Below are positions 1 through 9,122 of a DNA stretch of 64,000 nt, in pieces. This DNA is from Lentzea jiangxiensis. Lineage in GTDB: Bacteria > Actinomycetota > Actinomycetes > Mycobacteriales > Pseudonocardiaceae. Position 1 is the first letter of the stretch, and every line of letters starts with the position of its first letter. Both the position numbers and the translations under genes were made by a program. The notes beneath the pieces were generated by a model. It searched no databases and was not told where the DNA came from. It saw nothing but the letters and a program-made list of their open reading frames with translations. The DNA lies in the NCBI RefSeq assembly GCF_900104175.1, contig NZ_FNIX01000006.1, positions 1-64,000 on the forward strand, in the 5' to 3' direction.

Positions 1-500
1 GGCGTGATCTGGCCGGGAACCACGTGGTAGGTCAGGATCTTGGTCAGCAGCGCGTCGTCGGTCTTGAGCTTCTCGATCGTCGCGGCGTCGATCTTCGCGA
101 ACGCCGAGTCGACCGGCGCGAACACCGTGAACTCCGCGCCGTTGAGCGTCGAGACCAGGTTCACCTTCGGGTTGAGCTTGCCCGACACCGCGCTCACCAG
201 CGTCGTGAGCAGCGGGTTGTTGCTCGCCGCGGTGGCGACCGGATCGGCGGCCATGCCCGAGACGGAACCGGCACCGGACGGCACCTGCTTCGCGTAGTCG
301 GCACAACCCGGACCGACGAGGTTCGAGGCCGGATCCGCCATCGCCGACGACGACGGGGCCATCGAGGTCGTCGGGGTGGCGGCGGCGCTGGAGGAGCTGC
401 TGCCGGTGCTGGCGGCGTCACCCGAGCCGCACGCCGCGCCGAACAGGGCGAGCGAGACGGCGCCGACGGCCAGGACGGTCTTGCGGACGGTCTTGTTCAT
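1..500 (-). CDS. FAS1 (fasciclin) domain lipoprotein, 3' end outside window
   Basis: Secreted, membrane-anchored FAS1 protein of the MPT70/MPT83 type; function unknown, often linked to adhesion. Read on the minus strand from ATG at 500-498, the product has a lipoprotein signal peptide with a Cys in the AACGSG context, then a Ser/Thr/Ala-rich linker. A FAS1 domain follows, with the typical [11 protein letters not shown] and [10 protein letters not shown] segments. The C-terminus lies beyond base 1. It diverges from the SigK-type sigma/anti-sigma pair, which in mycobacteria controls exactly this class of protein. A SigK-like promoter lies 43-69 bp upstream of the start. The family call is firm; the regulon membership is inferred. 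Confidence 0.88.
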   Translation of the reverse strand, partial: MNKTVRKTVLAVGAVSLALFGAACGSGDAASTGSSSSSAAATPTTSMAPSSSAMADPASNLVGPGCADYAKQVPSGAGSVSGMAADPVATAASNNPLLTTLVSAVSGKLNPKVNLVSTLNGAEFTVFAPVDSAFAKIDAATIEKLKTDDALLTKILTYHVVPGQIT

Positions 501-542
501 GACAGGACATCTCCCGGAGTGGTCGAGCGGTTGCTGCTCGTG

Positions 543-569
543 ATTCGGGGCTCCCCCGCAAGCGGACGG
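543..569 (-). promoter_or_regulatory. Candidate SigK-type promoter of the FAS1 gene
   Basis: On the minus strand CCGTCC (569-564) and CCGAAT (548-543) are separated by 15 bp. This closely matches the mycobacterial SigK promoter consensus as I recall it (CCATCC, about 15 bp, CCGAAT). It faces the FAS1 lipoprotein gene and lies beside the sigK-like gene. No equally good copy was seen in front of the sigma gene itself. Confidence 0.55.
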
Positions 570-714
570 GTGCGGTTATGAATCCGTTACCAACCGCTCT
601 GTCCGCCTGACGGCGGGGCGGATTTCTCGCCCGGCCGTGACGGCCCGCCCAAAACCGATCCGAAAGCGCTCCGGCCGCGAACACCAGAGGACAACGCTGA
701 GGAGAGGACTCGGG

Positions 715-1326
715 ATGCCGAAGCGTGAGCAGTCGCTGCAGAGCCTGCAAAGCACCCCCCGTGACGTCGGGCGTCCGGCCGATCCGACGGCGGAAGACCT
801 GCTCGCCCTGGTCGCGCGGGGTGACGAGGCGGCGTTCGAGCGGCTGTACGACCTGCTGTCCGGCTCGGTGTTCGGGCTGATCAGACGCGTCGTGCGGGAC
901 CAGGCGCAGTCGGAGGAGGTGTTCCAGGAGGTGATGCTCGAGGTGTGGCGGACGGCGACGAGGTTCGACCCCGAGCGCGGCAGCGCCACCACCTGGGTCC
1001 TCACCCTGACGCACCGCAGAGCCGTCGACCGGGTCCGCTCCGCCCAGGCCGCCACGCACCGCGAGGACCGCGCGGCCCGCCTCGACCCGGCCAGGCCGTT
1101 CGACGAGGTGAGCGAGCAGGTCAACGGCCGGCTCGAGCAACGCCAGGTGCGCCGGTGCCTGAGCTTCCTGACCGAACTGCAGCGCGAGTCCGTGCTGCTG
1201 TCCTACTACCAGGGCTACTCGTACCCGGAAGTCGCGAGCCTGCTGGGCATCCCGCTCGGCACGGTCAAGACGCGGATGCGCGACGGCCTGATCCGACTGC
1301 GGGACTGCATGGGGGTGACCGGATGA
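715..1326 (+). CDS. sigK: ECF RNA polymerase sigma factor, SigK-like
   Basis: 203-residue ECF sigma factor that directs RNA polymerase to a small regulon. Region 2 (about residues 25-100) contains AFERLYDLLSGSVFGLIRRV and the EEVFQEVMLEVWRTATRFDP block. Region 4 (about 140-195) contains LTELQRESVLLSYYQGYSY and the LGIPLGTVKTRMRDG recognition helix. The ATG at 715 is chosen because GGAGAGG lies 7 bases upstream; an in-frame upstream start at 637 lacks such a site. The last codons overlap the anti-sigma gene by 4 bases (ATGA), so the two are translationally coupled. SigK identity rests on the rskA-like partner and the divergent FAS1 gene; ECF19 membership is inferred. Confidence 0.85.
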   Translation: MPKREQSLQSLQSTPRDVGRPADPTAEDLLALVARGDEAAFERLYDLLSGSVFGLIRRVVRDQAQSEEVFQEVMLEVWRTATRFDPERGSATTWVLTLTHRRAVDRVRSAQAATHREDRAARLDPARPFDEVSEQVNGRLEQRQVRRCLSFLTELQRESVLLSYYQGYSYPEVASLLGIPLGTVKTRMRDGLIRLRDCMGVTG

Positions 1327-2054
1327 GGACCACATCCGCGGATCTGCACACGCTCACCGGCGCCTACGCCGTCAACGCGTTGTCGGAGTTCGAGAGGACC
1401 GCGTTCGAGACCCACCTGCCCGGCTGCGAGAGCTGTGCGGTCGAGGTCGCCGAGCTCACCGCCACGGCCGCGCGTCTCGGCGCGGCGGTCGACTCCCCGC
1501 CGCCCCCTCACCTGCGTGCTCGCGTGCTCGCGGCGGCGGCGGAGACGCGGCAGGTTCCCCCCGAGACGGCCAGAACCGCGGTGCGCGCCCCGCGCACCGA
1601 CTTCAGGCGGTGGGCCGGTGGGCTGGCCGCGGCCGCCTGCCTGGTGGCGGCGGCGTTCGTCACGGTGCAGGTCACCGACTCCGCCGACGAACGCCGGCTG
1701 GCGCAGCTCTCCAGCGAGTACAGCCGGTTCTCGGACCTCCTGTCCTCTCCGGACGCCAAGCTGATCAGCGGCACCGCGCCGAACGGGGCGACGGGCACCG
1801 CGGTCGTGTCGGCGAGCAGGGACGAGGCGCTGTTCCTCGCCAGAGACCTGCCCGCCGCGCCCGGCGGGCACACCTACCAGCTGTGGCTGATCGGCGACGA
1901 CGGGCCGCGTTCGGCGGGCCTGCTGGCGGCCGGGTCGTCGCCCGTCGTGGTCACCGGGCTGATCGGTGCGCGGGAGGTCGCGCTCACGGTCGAGCCGGAC
2001 GGTGGCTCGCCGGGTCCGACCACGCCTCCGGTGATGGCGATGGCGCTGGCGTAG
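1323..2054 (+). CDS. rskA: Anti-sigma factor, RskA-like
   Basis: 243-residue membrane anti-sigma factor that should hold the upstream sigma factor inactive. The N-terminal 75 residues form a zinc-binding-type anti-sigma domain with H-x3-C-x2-C (HLPGCESC). A single membrane segment lies near residues 98-118 (WAGGLAAAACLVAAAFVTV). The outer C-terminal domain is RskA-like (PAAPGGHTYQLWLIGDDGP, close to the family's TYQLWLI motif). It starts inside the sigK stop codon. RskA proteins are usually cleaved by regulated intramembrane proteolysis; no protease gene is adjacent. Confidence 0.88.
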   Translation: MRTTSADLHTLTGAYAVNALSEFERTAFETHLPGCESCAVEVAELTATAARLGAAVDSPPPPHLRARVLAAAAETRQVPPETARTAVRAPRTDFRRWAGGLAAAACLVAAAFVTVQVTDSADERRLAQLSSEYSRFSDLLSSPDAKLISGTAPNGATGTAVVSASRDEALFLARDLPAAPGGHTYQLWLIGDDGPRSAGLLAAGSSPVVVTGLIGAREVALTVEPDGGSPGPTTPPVMAMALA

Positions 2055-2098
2055 AACGAGGGCGGTGGTTGTCCGCATGCCGTGCCAGCATTCCGCGC

Positions 2099-2449
2099 AT
2101 GATCGGACGTTGGCACGGCCTGGTGGTCGACTGCCCCGACCCGCGGGCGCTCGCGGGTTTCTACGAGGAGCTGCTCGGCATGGTCCGGGTGCAGGACGAC
2201 GGCGATTTCGTCGTCATCGGCGACGCCCCCGACCGGCCGGGCGTGGCCTTCGCGAAGGTCGAGGCGTGGGTGCCTCCGAAGTGGCCGGAGGAAACGGCGC
2301 GCATGCACTTCGACGTGAGGGTCGCCGACCGGGAGGCCGCCGGCCGGCAGGTGCGGGAACTGGGTGCGCGCGAGCTCCCGGGAGGCGGCGAGTCCTTCGA
2401 CGTCTACGCCGATCCCGCCGGGCACCCGTTCTGCCTGGTCTCGTGGTGA
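2099..2449 (+). CDS. VOC (glyoxalase/bleomycin-resistance) family protein
   Basis: 116-residue single-domain VOC protein. It begins with the first beta strand IGRWHGLVVDCPDP and FYEELLGM, and ends with DPAGHPFCLVSW, both typical of the fold. The possible metal ligands (His near the start, a His in the middle, Asp/Glu late) resemble the glyoxalase-like subgroup, but no substrate can be assigned. It stands alone on the plus strand, 44 bp after the anti-sigma gene and 79 bp before the desaturase gene. Confidence 0.8.
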   Translation: MIGRWHGLVVDCPDPRALAGFYEELLGMVRVQDDGDFVVIGDAPDRPGVAFAKVEAWVPPKWPEETARMHFDVRVADREAAGRQVRELGARELPGGGESFDVYADPAGHPFCLVSW

Positions 2450-2528
2450 GACCAGGCGTCACCGGCCGTGCACGACTTCTTCGTCACCGTGTGGCATCTT
2501 CTTCGTCGTAGTGGGGCACCCTGGACGA

Positions 2529-3533
2529 ATGGTGCCCCGGCAGGCGAGCGACTTCGCCCAGCTGTCCGCTCTGGTGAAACAGGCAGGACTGCTCGAACGA
2601 CGACGCGGTTACTACTACGCGCGGATCGGCGTGAACCTCACCCTCTACGCGGCGGCCTGGGTGGCGTTCGCGCTGCTGGGCGACTCGTGGTGGCAGCTCG
2701 CGGTGGCGGTGGCGCTGGGGGTGATGAGCACGCAGCTCGCGTTCATCGGCCATGACGCCGGGCACAAGCAGATCTTCGCCTCCCGGAAGTGGAACGAGAT
2801 CACCGGCTACGTCCACAGCGGACTGGTCGGGGTCAGCTACGACTGGTGGGTCTCGAAGCACAACCGGCACCACGCCAACCCCAACCACGAGGACGAGGAC
2901 CCGGACGTCGACATCTCGGTGCTCGCGTTCACGCGGCGGCAGGGCCTCGCCAAGAGCGGGCCGTTGCGGTGGATCGCCTCGCGCCAAGCGGTGTTGTTCT
3001 TCCCGTTGCTGCTGCTGGAGGGCTTCGCGCTGCACTGGCACTCGATCCGGCACTCCGGGCGCGAGCGGCCGCTGATGATCGCGAACGTCGTCGTGTACCT
3101 GGCGGTCGTGTTCTGGGTGCTCTCGCCGGTGTACGCCGTCTCGTTCATCCTCGTGCACCAGGCCGTGTGGGGCTTCTACATGGGGTGTTCCTTCGCCCCC
3201 AACCACAAGGGGATGCCGGTGCTCTCGGCGGGGCACTCGCTCGACTTCCTGCGCAAGCAGGTGCTCACCTCGCGCAACATCCGCGGCGGCTGGTTCGTCG
3301 ACGTGCTGCTCGGCGGGCTCAACTACCAGATCGAGCACCACCTGTTCCCGAGCATGCCCCGCCCGCACCTGAGGCACGCGCAGCCGATCGTCAGCGAGTT
3401 CTGCCGGCAGCGCGGCATCTCCTACGCGCAGTGCGGCCTGTTCCGCTCGTACGGGTACGTGCTGGAGCACCTGCACGAGGTCGGGGCGTCGTTGTCCGAA
3501 AAAGGACAAAGGCCGGCCGAAAGGCTCGCCTGA
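2529..3533 (+). CDS. Membrane fatty acid desaturase (acyl-lipid type)
   Basis: 334-residue integral-membrane di-iron desaturase that inserts double bonds in membrane acyl chains. All three histidine boxes are present: HDAGH (about residue 77), HNRHH (about 112) and QIEHH (about 268). The last, with Gln as first residue, is typical of front-end/delta-6-like and mycobacterial DesA3-like enzymes. Hydrophobic pairs lie around 35-70, 155-175 and 185-215. No cytochrome b5 domain is fused, so an external electron donor is needed; none is adjacent. The start ATG is the first in frame after the VOC gene. Confidence 0.88.
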   Translation: MVPRQASDFAQLSALVKQAGLLERRRGYYYARIGVNLTLYAAAWVAFALLGDSWWQLAVAVALGVMSTQLAFIGHDAGHKQIFASRKWNEITGYVHSGLVGVSYDWWVSKHNRHHANPNHEDEDPDVDISVLAFTRRQGLAKSGPLRWIASRQAVLFFPLLLLEGFALHWHSIRHSGRERPLMIANVVVYLAVVFWVLSPVYAVSFILVHQAVWGFYMGCSFAPNHKGMPVLSAGHSLDFLRKQVLTSRNIRGGWFVDVLLGGLNYQIEHHLFPSMPRPHLRHAQPIVSEFCRQRGISYAQCGLFRSYGYVLEHLHEVGASLSEKGQRPAERLA

Positions 3534-3583
3534 CCCGCAATCCGCTGGTTTCCTCGGTTCGAGACCGAACTGGGGGTTCTACC

Positions 3584-5431
3584 ATGCGAAAACACCTGTT
3601 TGGCGTGCTCACGGCCGGTGTGGCACTGACTTTGGTGGCCGCGGGGCAGTCCGCGGCCGAGCCCGTGCCGCGCAGCAGCCAGCCCGAGCCGATGCTCGCG
3701 TTCCTGCCCACCGAGGCCCAGGTCGACTGGGCCGCGGTCCACCGCGACCGGCAGGCGCGCAAGCAGTCGCGCCTGGCCGCGAAGAGCGCCGGCCAGCCGT
3801 TGACCTACACCGAGGAGGAAACCGGCCAAGGCGCCAACGACGCACCGGACCGGGCCGAGCACGTGGCCGGGTTCGGGACCGGCCGGGGCAAGAACGCGAA
3901 GCTCAGGCTCACCGGCGACCTGGCCGGTGATCCCTCGCTCCCCGTCGTGCCGCCGTCCCCCGAGACCAACGACGCCGTTCCGCTCGCCGGCAGCCTCGGC
4001 ACGCCCGCGCGGACCAGCGGGACGATCGGCGACGGCCCGTACGGCAGCGCGGGCGACGGCACCGGCGACCACGACTTCTACCGGGTCACCGGCGGCGCGG
4101 AAGGCACGGTGCTCACCGTCGAGACGGACACCCCGGTGGGCTCCCTGGACACGCTGCTCGCCGTGTTCGACGCGCAAGGGCGGCTGCTGGCCGAGCACGA
4201 CAACCTCGCGGGCACCACGGACAGCAGGCTGCAGCTCTCGGTGGGAGCGGGGCAGGACGTGTACGTGATGGTCGCCGCGGCCGGTCCCGGCGGGATCCCG
4301 GCCGACCCGCTCACGCCGGGCACCGGCAAGCGCGTCCTCACCGAAGGCGCGTACGACCTGACGATCACGAACGGCGCGCAGCGCCAGGACAGGGACTTCT
4401 TCTCCGTCGACCTCAGGGCCGGCGACGTGCTCGGCGCGTCGGCGGCGGGCAGGGCCACCAGGGTCGTCGTCCACGACCCCGCCGGGCGTGAGGTCTTCGG
4501 TTCGTCGCAGGACTTCAGCTTCCTGTACGCCGAGAACTCCCCGCTGCCCGCCGGTGGCAACGCCGTCGCGGACTTCGTGGCGCCGAGGGACGGCCGCTAC
4601 ACCGTCGGCGCCGAGAACGGCACCGGGCGCTACGACGTCACGGTCGAGGCGTACCGGCCCGGCTCCGAGCTCAACCAGCGACCCGAGGCGCTGACGCTCT
4701 TCCTCGACTTCGACGGCGCCCGCGTCAACACCCGCGTCTTCGGCGTCACCCCGTCCGGCAACCGCGACCTCTCGCCGCTGAGGAAGTTCCTGCCGGGCTG
4801 GGGCCTCACCGGCGCCGACGAGAACGCGGTGATCGACGGCGTGATCGCCACCGTGCGGGAGAACGTCGAGAAGGACCTGGCCGCGAAGGGCACCAACAGG
4901 CGGTTCGCCGTGCGCGTGCTGAACAGCCGCGACCACGCCGACCCGTGGGGCCAGCCGAACGTCAGCCGGATCGTCGTCGGCGGCTCGATCGCCGAGTCCG
5001 GCATCCAGACCGTCGGCATCGCGCAGTCGATCGACGCGGGCAACTTCGGCGAGGAGGAGACCTCGCTGGTGCTGCTCGACGTCCTCAGCGCTCCGGCCAC
5101 GCAGTCGCGCACCTCGTTGAACGGCTACATCACGCCGGCCAGCGACAAGATCGCGTTCATCGGCAGGGCCATCGGCAACATCACCGCGCACGAGGCCGGG
5201 CACATGTCGGGCAGCTGGCACCAGGACCAGTTCAACGCGCTCGACAGCCTCATGGACCAGGGCGGCAACCCCAAGGGCATGTTCGGCGTCGGGCCGGACG
5301 GCGTCGGCGGTACCGCGGACGACGTCGACGTCGACTTCCACGAGGACGTCCTCAACCCCGGCGAGGGCTTCACCGGGATCGAGGACTCCCTCAACCGCAC
5401 CGCGTGGGCCTACGTGCGGGGCGCCAACTGA
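3584..5431 (+). CDS. Secreted HEXXH metalloprotease with pre-peptidase C-terminal-like domains
   Basis: 615-residue exported protein with a clear Sec signal peptide (MRKHLFGVLTAGVALTLVAA, cleavage near AAE). A charged propeptide-like stretch reaches about residue 125. Two beta-rich PPC-like segments follow; the first (about 125-265) has DHDFYRVTGGAEG and the second (about 265-360) has RDFFSVDLRAGD. The C-terminal half is the catalytic region, with HEAGH inside ITAHEAGHMSGSWH (about residue 540) as the zinc site. It is probably an extracellular protease of an M10/M6-like clan; the exact family is uncertain. It stands alone, 50 bp after the desaturase gene. Confidence 0.75.
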   Translation: MRKHLFGVLTAGVALTLVAAGQSAAEPVPRSSQPEPMLAFLPTEAQVDWAAVHRDRQARKQSRLAAKSAGQPLTYTEEETGQGANDAPDRAEHVAGFGTGRGKNAKLRLTGDLAGDPSLPVVPPSPETNDAVPLAGSLGTPARTSGTIGDGPYGSAGDGTGDHDFYRVTGGAEGTVLTVETDTPVGSLDTLLAVFDAQGRLLAEHDNLAGTTDSRLQLSVGAGQDVYVMVAAAGPGGIPADPLTPGTGKRVLTEGAYDLTITNGAQRQDRDFFSVDLRAGDVLGASAAGRATRVVVHDPAGREVFGSSQDFSFLYAENSPLPAGGNAVADFVAPRDGRYTVGAENGTGRYDVTVEAYRPGSELNQRPEALTLFLDFDGARVNTRVFGVTPSGNRDLSPLRKFLPGWGLTGADENAVIDGVIATVRENVEKDLAAKGTNRRFAVRVLNSRDHADPWGQPNVSRIVVGGSIAESGIQTVGIAQSIDAGNFGEEETSLVLLDVLSAPATQSRTSLNGYITPASDKIAFIGRAIGNITAHEAGHMSGSWHQDQFNALDSLMDQGGNPKGMFGVGPDGVGGTADDVDVDFHEDVLNPGEGFTGIEDSLNRTAWAYVRGAN

Positions 5432-5482
5432 CGGTCCGATTCCCGCCAGAACCCCGGCCGCTGTTCCGCCAGGGTGGACGGC

Positions 5483-6184
5483 ATGGAACCACTTGCAGGA
5501 AAAGCGGCTCTCGTCACCGGCGGGAGCCGAGGCATCGGGGCCGCGGTCGCCGAGAAGCTCACCGCTCTCGGCGCCCGCGTCGCCGTCACGTACCAGAACA
5601 CCAAGCCCGACAACGGTTTCGCGATCCGGGCCGACAGCGCCGACCCGGACGCCGTGGTGGCCGCCGTCGAGGAGACGGCTGTCCACTTCGGACGACTCGA
5701 CGTGCTCGTCAACAACGCCGCCGTGTTCCGGGTCGGGCCGCTGGACGAGCTCGGCCGCGACGAGTTCGACCACACGATGGCCGTGAACGTCCGCGCGCCG
5801 TTCCTCGCCGCGCGCGCAGCGGCGAAGCACATGCGTGAGGGTGGCCGGATCATCAGCATCGGCAGCAACGTCGCCGTGCACGCGCCGTTCCCCGGCTTCG
5901 CGTTGTACTCCGCGAGCAAGACGGCGCTGATCGGGATGACGAAGGGACTTGCTCGCGACCTGGGTCCGTCGGGCATCACGGTGAACGTCGTGAACCCGGG
6001 TCCCACCGACACGGACATGAACCCGGCGGACGGGCCGATGTCGGACGCGATTCGCGGGCTGACCGCGCTGGGACGCTACGGAACACCTTCGGAGATCGCG
6101 GAGGTGGTGGCGGCGCTGGCAGGTGAGGCCGGTGCGTACGTCACCGGTTCCAGCATCAACGCCGACGGTGGCTTCACCGTCTGA
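5483..6184 (+). CDS. SDR family NAD(P)-dependent oxidoreductase
   Basis: 233-residue classical short-chain dehydrogenase. Visible motifs are the cofactor loop TGGSRGIG near residue 14, NNAAV near 84, a catalytic Ser region (ISIGSNVAV), YSASK near 145, and the NPGPTDTDMNP segment. The closing ITGSSINADGGF-like end (VTGSSINADGGFTV) resembles 3-oxoacyl-ACP reductases, but the substrate is unknown. ATG 5483 is preferred because AGGGTGG sits 5 bases before it; a GTG at 5474 overlaps that site. It ends 3 bp from the convergent P450 gene. Confidence 0.85.
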   Translation: MEPLAGKAALVTGGSRGIGAAVAEKLTALGARVAVTYQNTKPDNGFAIRADSADPDAVVAAVEETAVHFGRLDVLVNNAAVFRVGPLDELGRDEFDHTMAVNVRAPFLAARAAAKHMREGGRIISIGSNVAVHAPFPGFALYSASKTALIGMTKGLARDLGPSGITVNVVNPGPTDTDMNPADGPMSDAIRGLTALGRYGTPSEIAEVVAALAGEAGAYVTGSSINADGGFTV

Positions 6185-6187
6185 CGG

Positions 6188-7384
6188 CTACGCCCAGGTG
6201 ACCGGCAGGGCGTGCACGCCGTAGATGTTCATGTCGGTCCGCAGCTTCACCTCGCTGGGCTCGACGGCGAGCTCCAGCGAGGGGAAGCGGCGCAGCAGCC
6301 CCTCGAACCCGGCGCGCATCTCGATGCGGGCCAGCTGCTGGCCGAGGCACTGGTGGACGCCGTGCCCGAACGCCAGGTGCCCGCGGGCGTTGCGGTGCAC
6401 GTCGAGCGTGTCCGGGTTCTCGTAGCGCGCCGGGTCGTGGTCCCCCGCCAGCAGCGACAGCACGACCGTCGAACCCTTCCGGATGGTCTCGCCGAAGAAC
6501 TCGACGTCCTCCGCCGCGTAGCGGAAGAAGACGTCGGCGACCGTGAGGTAGCGCAGCAGTTCCTCGACGGCGTCGGGGATCAGCTCCGGTGCCGACCGCA
6601 GCGCTTCCTTCTGCTCAGGGTGCTCCAGCAGCGCGAAAGTGCCCAGCGCCAGCATGTTCGCGGTCGTCTCGTGGCCGGCGAGCAGCAGCAGGAACGCCAT
6701 GCCGGTCAGTTCCGGGATGCTGAGGTCCTCGTCGCGGGCCAGGTCGGACAGCAGGTCGTCGCCGGGTTCGGCGCGCTTGGCCGTGACGAGCCCGGCCAGG
6801 TACGTGCTCAGCTCCACGTACACGGCGATCTTGTCCTGGAGGTCGATGTCCCGTTCCATGAACCGCGACGAGTTGTGCTGGAACGACTCGCGGTCCGCGT
6901 ACGGGACGCCGAGGATCTCGCAGATCACCAGTGACGGCACGGGAAGCGCGAACTCCCGCACCAGGTCGACCGGCGGGGTGAGCTCCGCCAGCGCGTCCAG
7001 CTGCCGCTCGGTGATCTCGACGATGCCCTCCTCGAGGGCCTTCATCCGCTTGACCGTGAACGCTCCGGTGAGCTTGCGGCGCAACCGGGTGTGGTCCGGC
7101 GGGTCCATGCTGATGAACAGGCCGGGTTCCTGCGGCGACGGCTCGGTCTGCTCGGGCATGCCGGGTGTCGGGTACGGGACGTGCAGGACGCCGAGGTCCT
7201 GCCGCGAGCTGAACCTGAGGTCCGCCAGCGCCTGCCGGACCGCGTCGTAGCCGGTGACGAGCCAGCCCTCGTGGCCGTCGGGGAAGAGCATCGGGCTGAC
7301 CGGCCGGGTGGACCGCAGCGAGGTGATCTGGCTGGGAGGGTCGAACGGGGTGACGTCCCGTTCCATGGGCAGGCCGTGCAACAT
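6188..7384 (-). CDS. Cytochrome P450
   Basis: 398-residue soluble bacterial class I P450 monooxygenase. The I-helix oxygen-binding motif AGHETT is near residue 240, the K-helix ExxR is in EELLRYL, and the haem loop FGHGVHQCLGQQLAR carries the Cys ligand near 345. The overall look is CYP105/107-like, a group acting on secondary metabolites. The start has AAGGAG 8 bases upstream. It is the last gene of a minus-strand run (RHH regulator, DUF4097, ABC exporter, P450), 13 bp after the permease. No ferredoxin gene is adjacent. A role in modifying or detoxifying the exporter's substrate is inference. Confidence 0.92.
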   Translation of the reverse strand: MLHGLPMERDVTPFDPPSQITSLRSTRPVSPMLFPDGHEGWLVTGYDAVRQALADLRFSSRQDLGVLHVPYPTPGMPEQTEPSPQEPGLFISMDPPDHTRLRRKLTGAFTVKRMKALEEGIVEITERQLDALAELTPPVDLVREFALPVPSLVICEILGVPYADRESFQHNSSRFMERDIDLQDKIAVYVELSTYLAGLVTAKRAEPGDDLLSDLARDEDLSIPELTGMAFLLLLAGHETTANMLALGTFALLEHPEQKEALRSAPELIPDAVEELLRYLTVADVFFRYAAEDVEFFGETIRKGSTVVLSLLAGDHDPARYENPDTLDVHRNARGHLAFGHGVHQCLGQQLARIEMRAGFEGLLRRFPSLELAVEPSEVKLRTDMNIYGVHALPVTWA

Positions 7385-7397
7385 GTCTGGATCTCCT

Positions 7398-8180
7398 TCA
7401 GCGGGTGGATTCGCGGTTGAAGAGCTTCTTGGACCAGAGGTAGCCGCCGACCCCGATGACGAGGCACCAGGCGGAGGCGATGTAGCCGCTGTTGCCGATC
7501 GGCGTGCCCATCAGCAGTCCGCGCAGGGCGTCGATGAACGGGGTGAACGGCTGGTACTCGGCGAACCAGCGCAGCACGGTCGGCATCGAGTCGGTGGGCA
7601 CGAAACCGTTGCCGAAGAACGGGAGCAGGATCAGCGGCAGGCCGACGTTGCTCGACGACTCGACGGACTTGCTGGCGAGACCGAGCGCGGCGGAGAGCCA
7701 GATCATCGCGAACGACATGGCGACCAGCAGGCCGGCCAGCGCGAGCCAGCCCAGGGCGCTCGCCTGCGGGCGGAACCCGATCGCCAGCGCGACACCGAAG
7801 ACGACGGTCATCGCGAGGACGGTCTGGACCAGGCTGCCGATCACGTGTCCTGTCAGGACGGACACCCGCGCGATCGCCATGGTGCGGAAGCGGTCCACGA
7901 TGCCCTCGGTCATGTCCATCGCGATCGAGATGCTCGTGCCCTGCACCGCGGCGGTGATCGACATCAGGACGATCGTCGGCGTCACGTAGTTCAGGTACTC
8001 GGCACGGCCGCCGGACGGACCGCCGAGGCCGGCGCCGAGCGTCCCGCCGAACACGTAGACGAACAGCAGCAGGAAGACGACCGGCATGACCAGGAGCTGG
8101 AACGTCAGGGACGGGTAGCGGATCATCCGCTTGAGGTTGCGGCGCACCATCGTCGCCGAGTCGGTCAGTGCGTGCGTCAT
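7398..8180 (-). CDS. ABC-2 type transporter permease, DrrB-like
   Basis: 260-residue membrane subunit of an ABC exporter. About six hydrophobic segments are visible; the first is LTFQLLVMPVVFLLLFVYVFGG. The ABC2 signature-like region PLILLPFFGNGFVPTDSMP is typical of DrrB/daunorubicin-resistance permeases. The start codon overlaps the stop of the upstream ATPase gene by 4 bases (ATGA), so the two are coupled and surely form one transporter. The substrate is unknown; DrrAB-type pumps usually export drugs or lipids. Confidence 0.9.
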   Translation of the reverse strand: MTHALTDSATMVRRNLKRMIRYPSLTFQLLVMPVVFLLLFVYVFGGTLGAGLGGPSGGRAEYLNYVTPTIVLMSITAAVQGTSISIAMDMTEGIVDRFRTMAIARVSVLTGHVIGSLVQTVLAMTVVFGVALAIGFRPQASALGWLALAGLLVAMSFAMIWLSAALGLASKSVESSSNVGLPLILLPFFGNGFVPTDSMPTVLRWFAEYQPFTPFIDALRGLLMGTPIGNSGYIASAWCLVIGVGGYLWSKKLFNRESTR

Positions 8181-9112
8181 GAGCGGGCCACCGTTTCTGG
8201 CTTGCCGGTGAGGGCGAGGAAGACGTCGTCGAGGTCGGGCGTGTGGGTGCTGAGCGACTCGACCGCGACCGCGTGCTCGTCGAGCCGGTCGAGCAGGGCT
8301 TTGAGGGAGCGGACACCGCCGTCGCTGGGCACCCGCAGGGCGAGCGCGTCACCGTCGCGCGAGGCGTTGCGCACGACCCGTGTCGCGGCCTCCAGGTGCC
8401 GCAGTTCGCTGAACTGCAGCAGGACGTGACCGCCGGGCATGCGGCGCTTGAGCTCGTCCGCGGTGCCCTCGGCGACGATCCTGCCGTGGTCGAGCACCGC
8501 GATCCGGTCGGCGAGCTCGTCGGCCTCCTCCAGGTACTGCGTGGTGAGGAAGATCGTGACGCCGCTCGCCACCAGCCCGCGCACGATCTGCCACATGGTG
8601 CGGCGGCTGCGCGGGTCGAGGCCGGTGGTCGGCTCGTCCAGGAAGATCACCTGCGGCGACCCGACCAGCGTCATGGCGAGGTCGAGCCGGCGCCGCATGC
8701 CGCCGGAGTACGTGGAGGCCGACTTGCCGGCCGCGTCCACGAGGTCGAACTCCGCCAGCAACTGCTCGACCTTGGCCCTGCCCTCCGCCTTGCCGAGGTG
8801 GTGCAGGTCGGCCATCAGCTGCAGGTTCTCGCGGCCCGTCATCAGGTTGTCGACGGCGGAGAACTGGCCGGTGACGCCGATGGCGGCGCGCACGGCGTCG
8901 GGATCGCCCGTCACGTCGTGGCCCGCGACGGACGCGCTGCCGCCGTCCGCGCGGATCAACGTGGAGAGGATCTTGACGGTGGTGGTCTTGCCGGCGCCGT
9001 TCGCGCCGAGCAACGAGAACACGGTGCCGCGCTGGACGTTCAGGTCGACGCCCTTGAGGACTTCGTTGTCGCCGTAGGAACGGCGCAGGCCGGTGGCTTC
9101 GATCGCGTACAT
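8177..9112 (-). CDS. ABC transporter ATP-binding protein, DrrA-like
   Basis: 311-residue ATPase subunit. Walker A GANGAGKTTT is near residue 36, the signature YSGGMRRRLDLA near 135, Walker B VIFLDEPTTGLDP near 155, and the H-loop is replaced by Gln (FLTTQYLEEADELAD), as in the DrrA family. The C-terminal 80 residues match the DrrA extension. The start at 9112 (MYAIEATGL) has GGGGAA upstream; a longer in-frame extension to 9205 is low-complexity and overlaps the DUF4097 gene. It lies 10 bp downstream of the DUF4097 gene. Confidence 0.93.
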   Translation of the reverse strand: MYAIEATGLRRSYGDNEVLKGVDLNVQRGTVFSLLGANGAGKTTTVKILSTLIRADGGSASVAGHDVTGDPDAVRAAIGVTGQFSAVDNLMTGRENLQLMADLHHLGKAEGRAKVEQLLAEFDLVDAAGKSASTYSGGMRRRLDLAMTLVGSPQVIFLDEPTTGLDPRSRRTMWQIVRGLVASGVTIFLTTQYLEEADELADRIAVLDHGRIVAEGTADELKRRMPGGHVLLQFSELRHLEAATRVVRNASRDGDALALRVPSDGGVRSLKALLDRLDEHAVAVESLSTHTPDLDDVFLALTGKPETVARS

Positions 9113-9122
9113 GGGATTCCCC

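Noticed and set aside
3422..5881. 819-codon minus-strand open frame
   Set aside because: Antisense shadow of the secreted metalloprotease and SDR genes; no family likeness.
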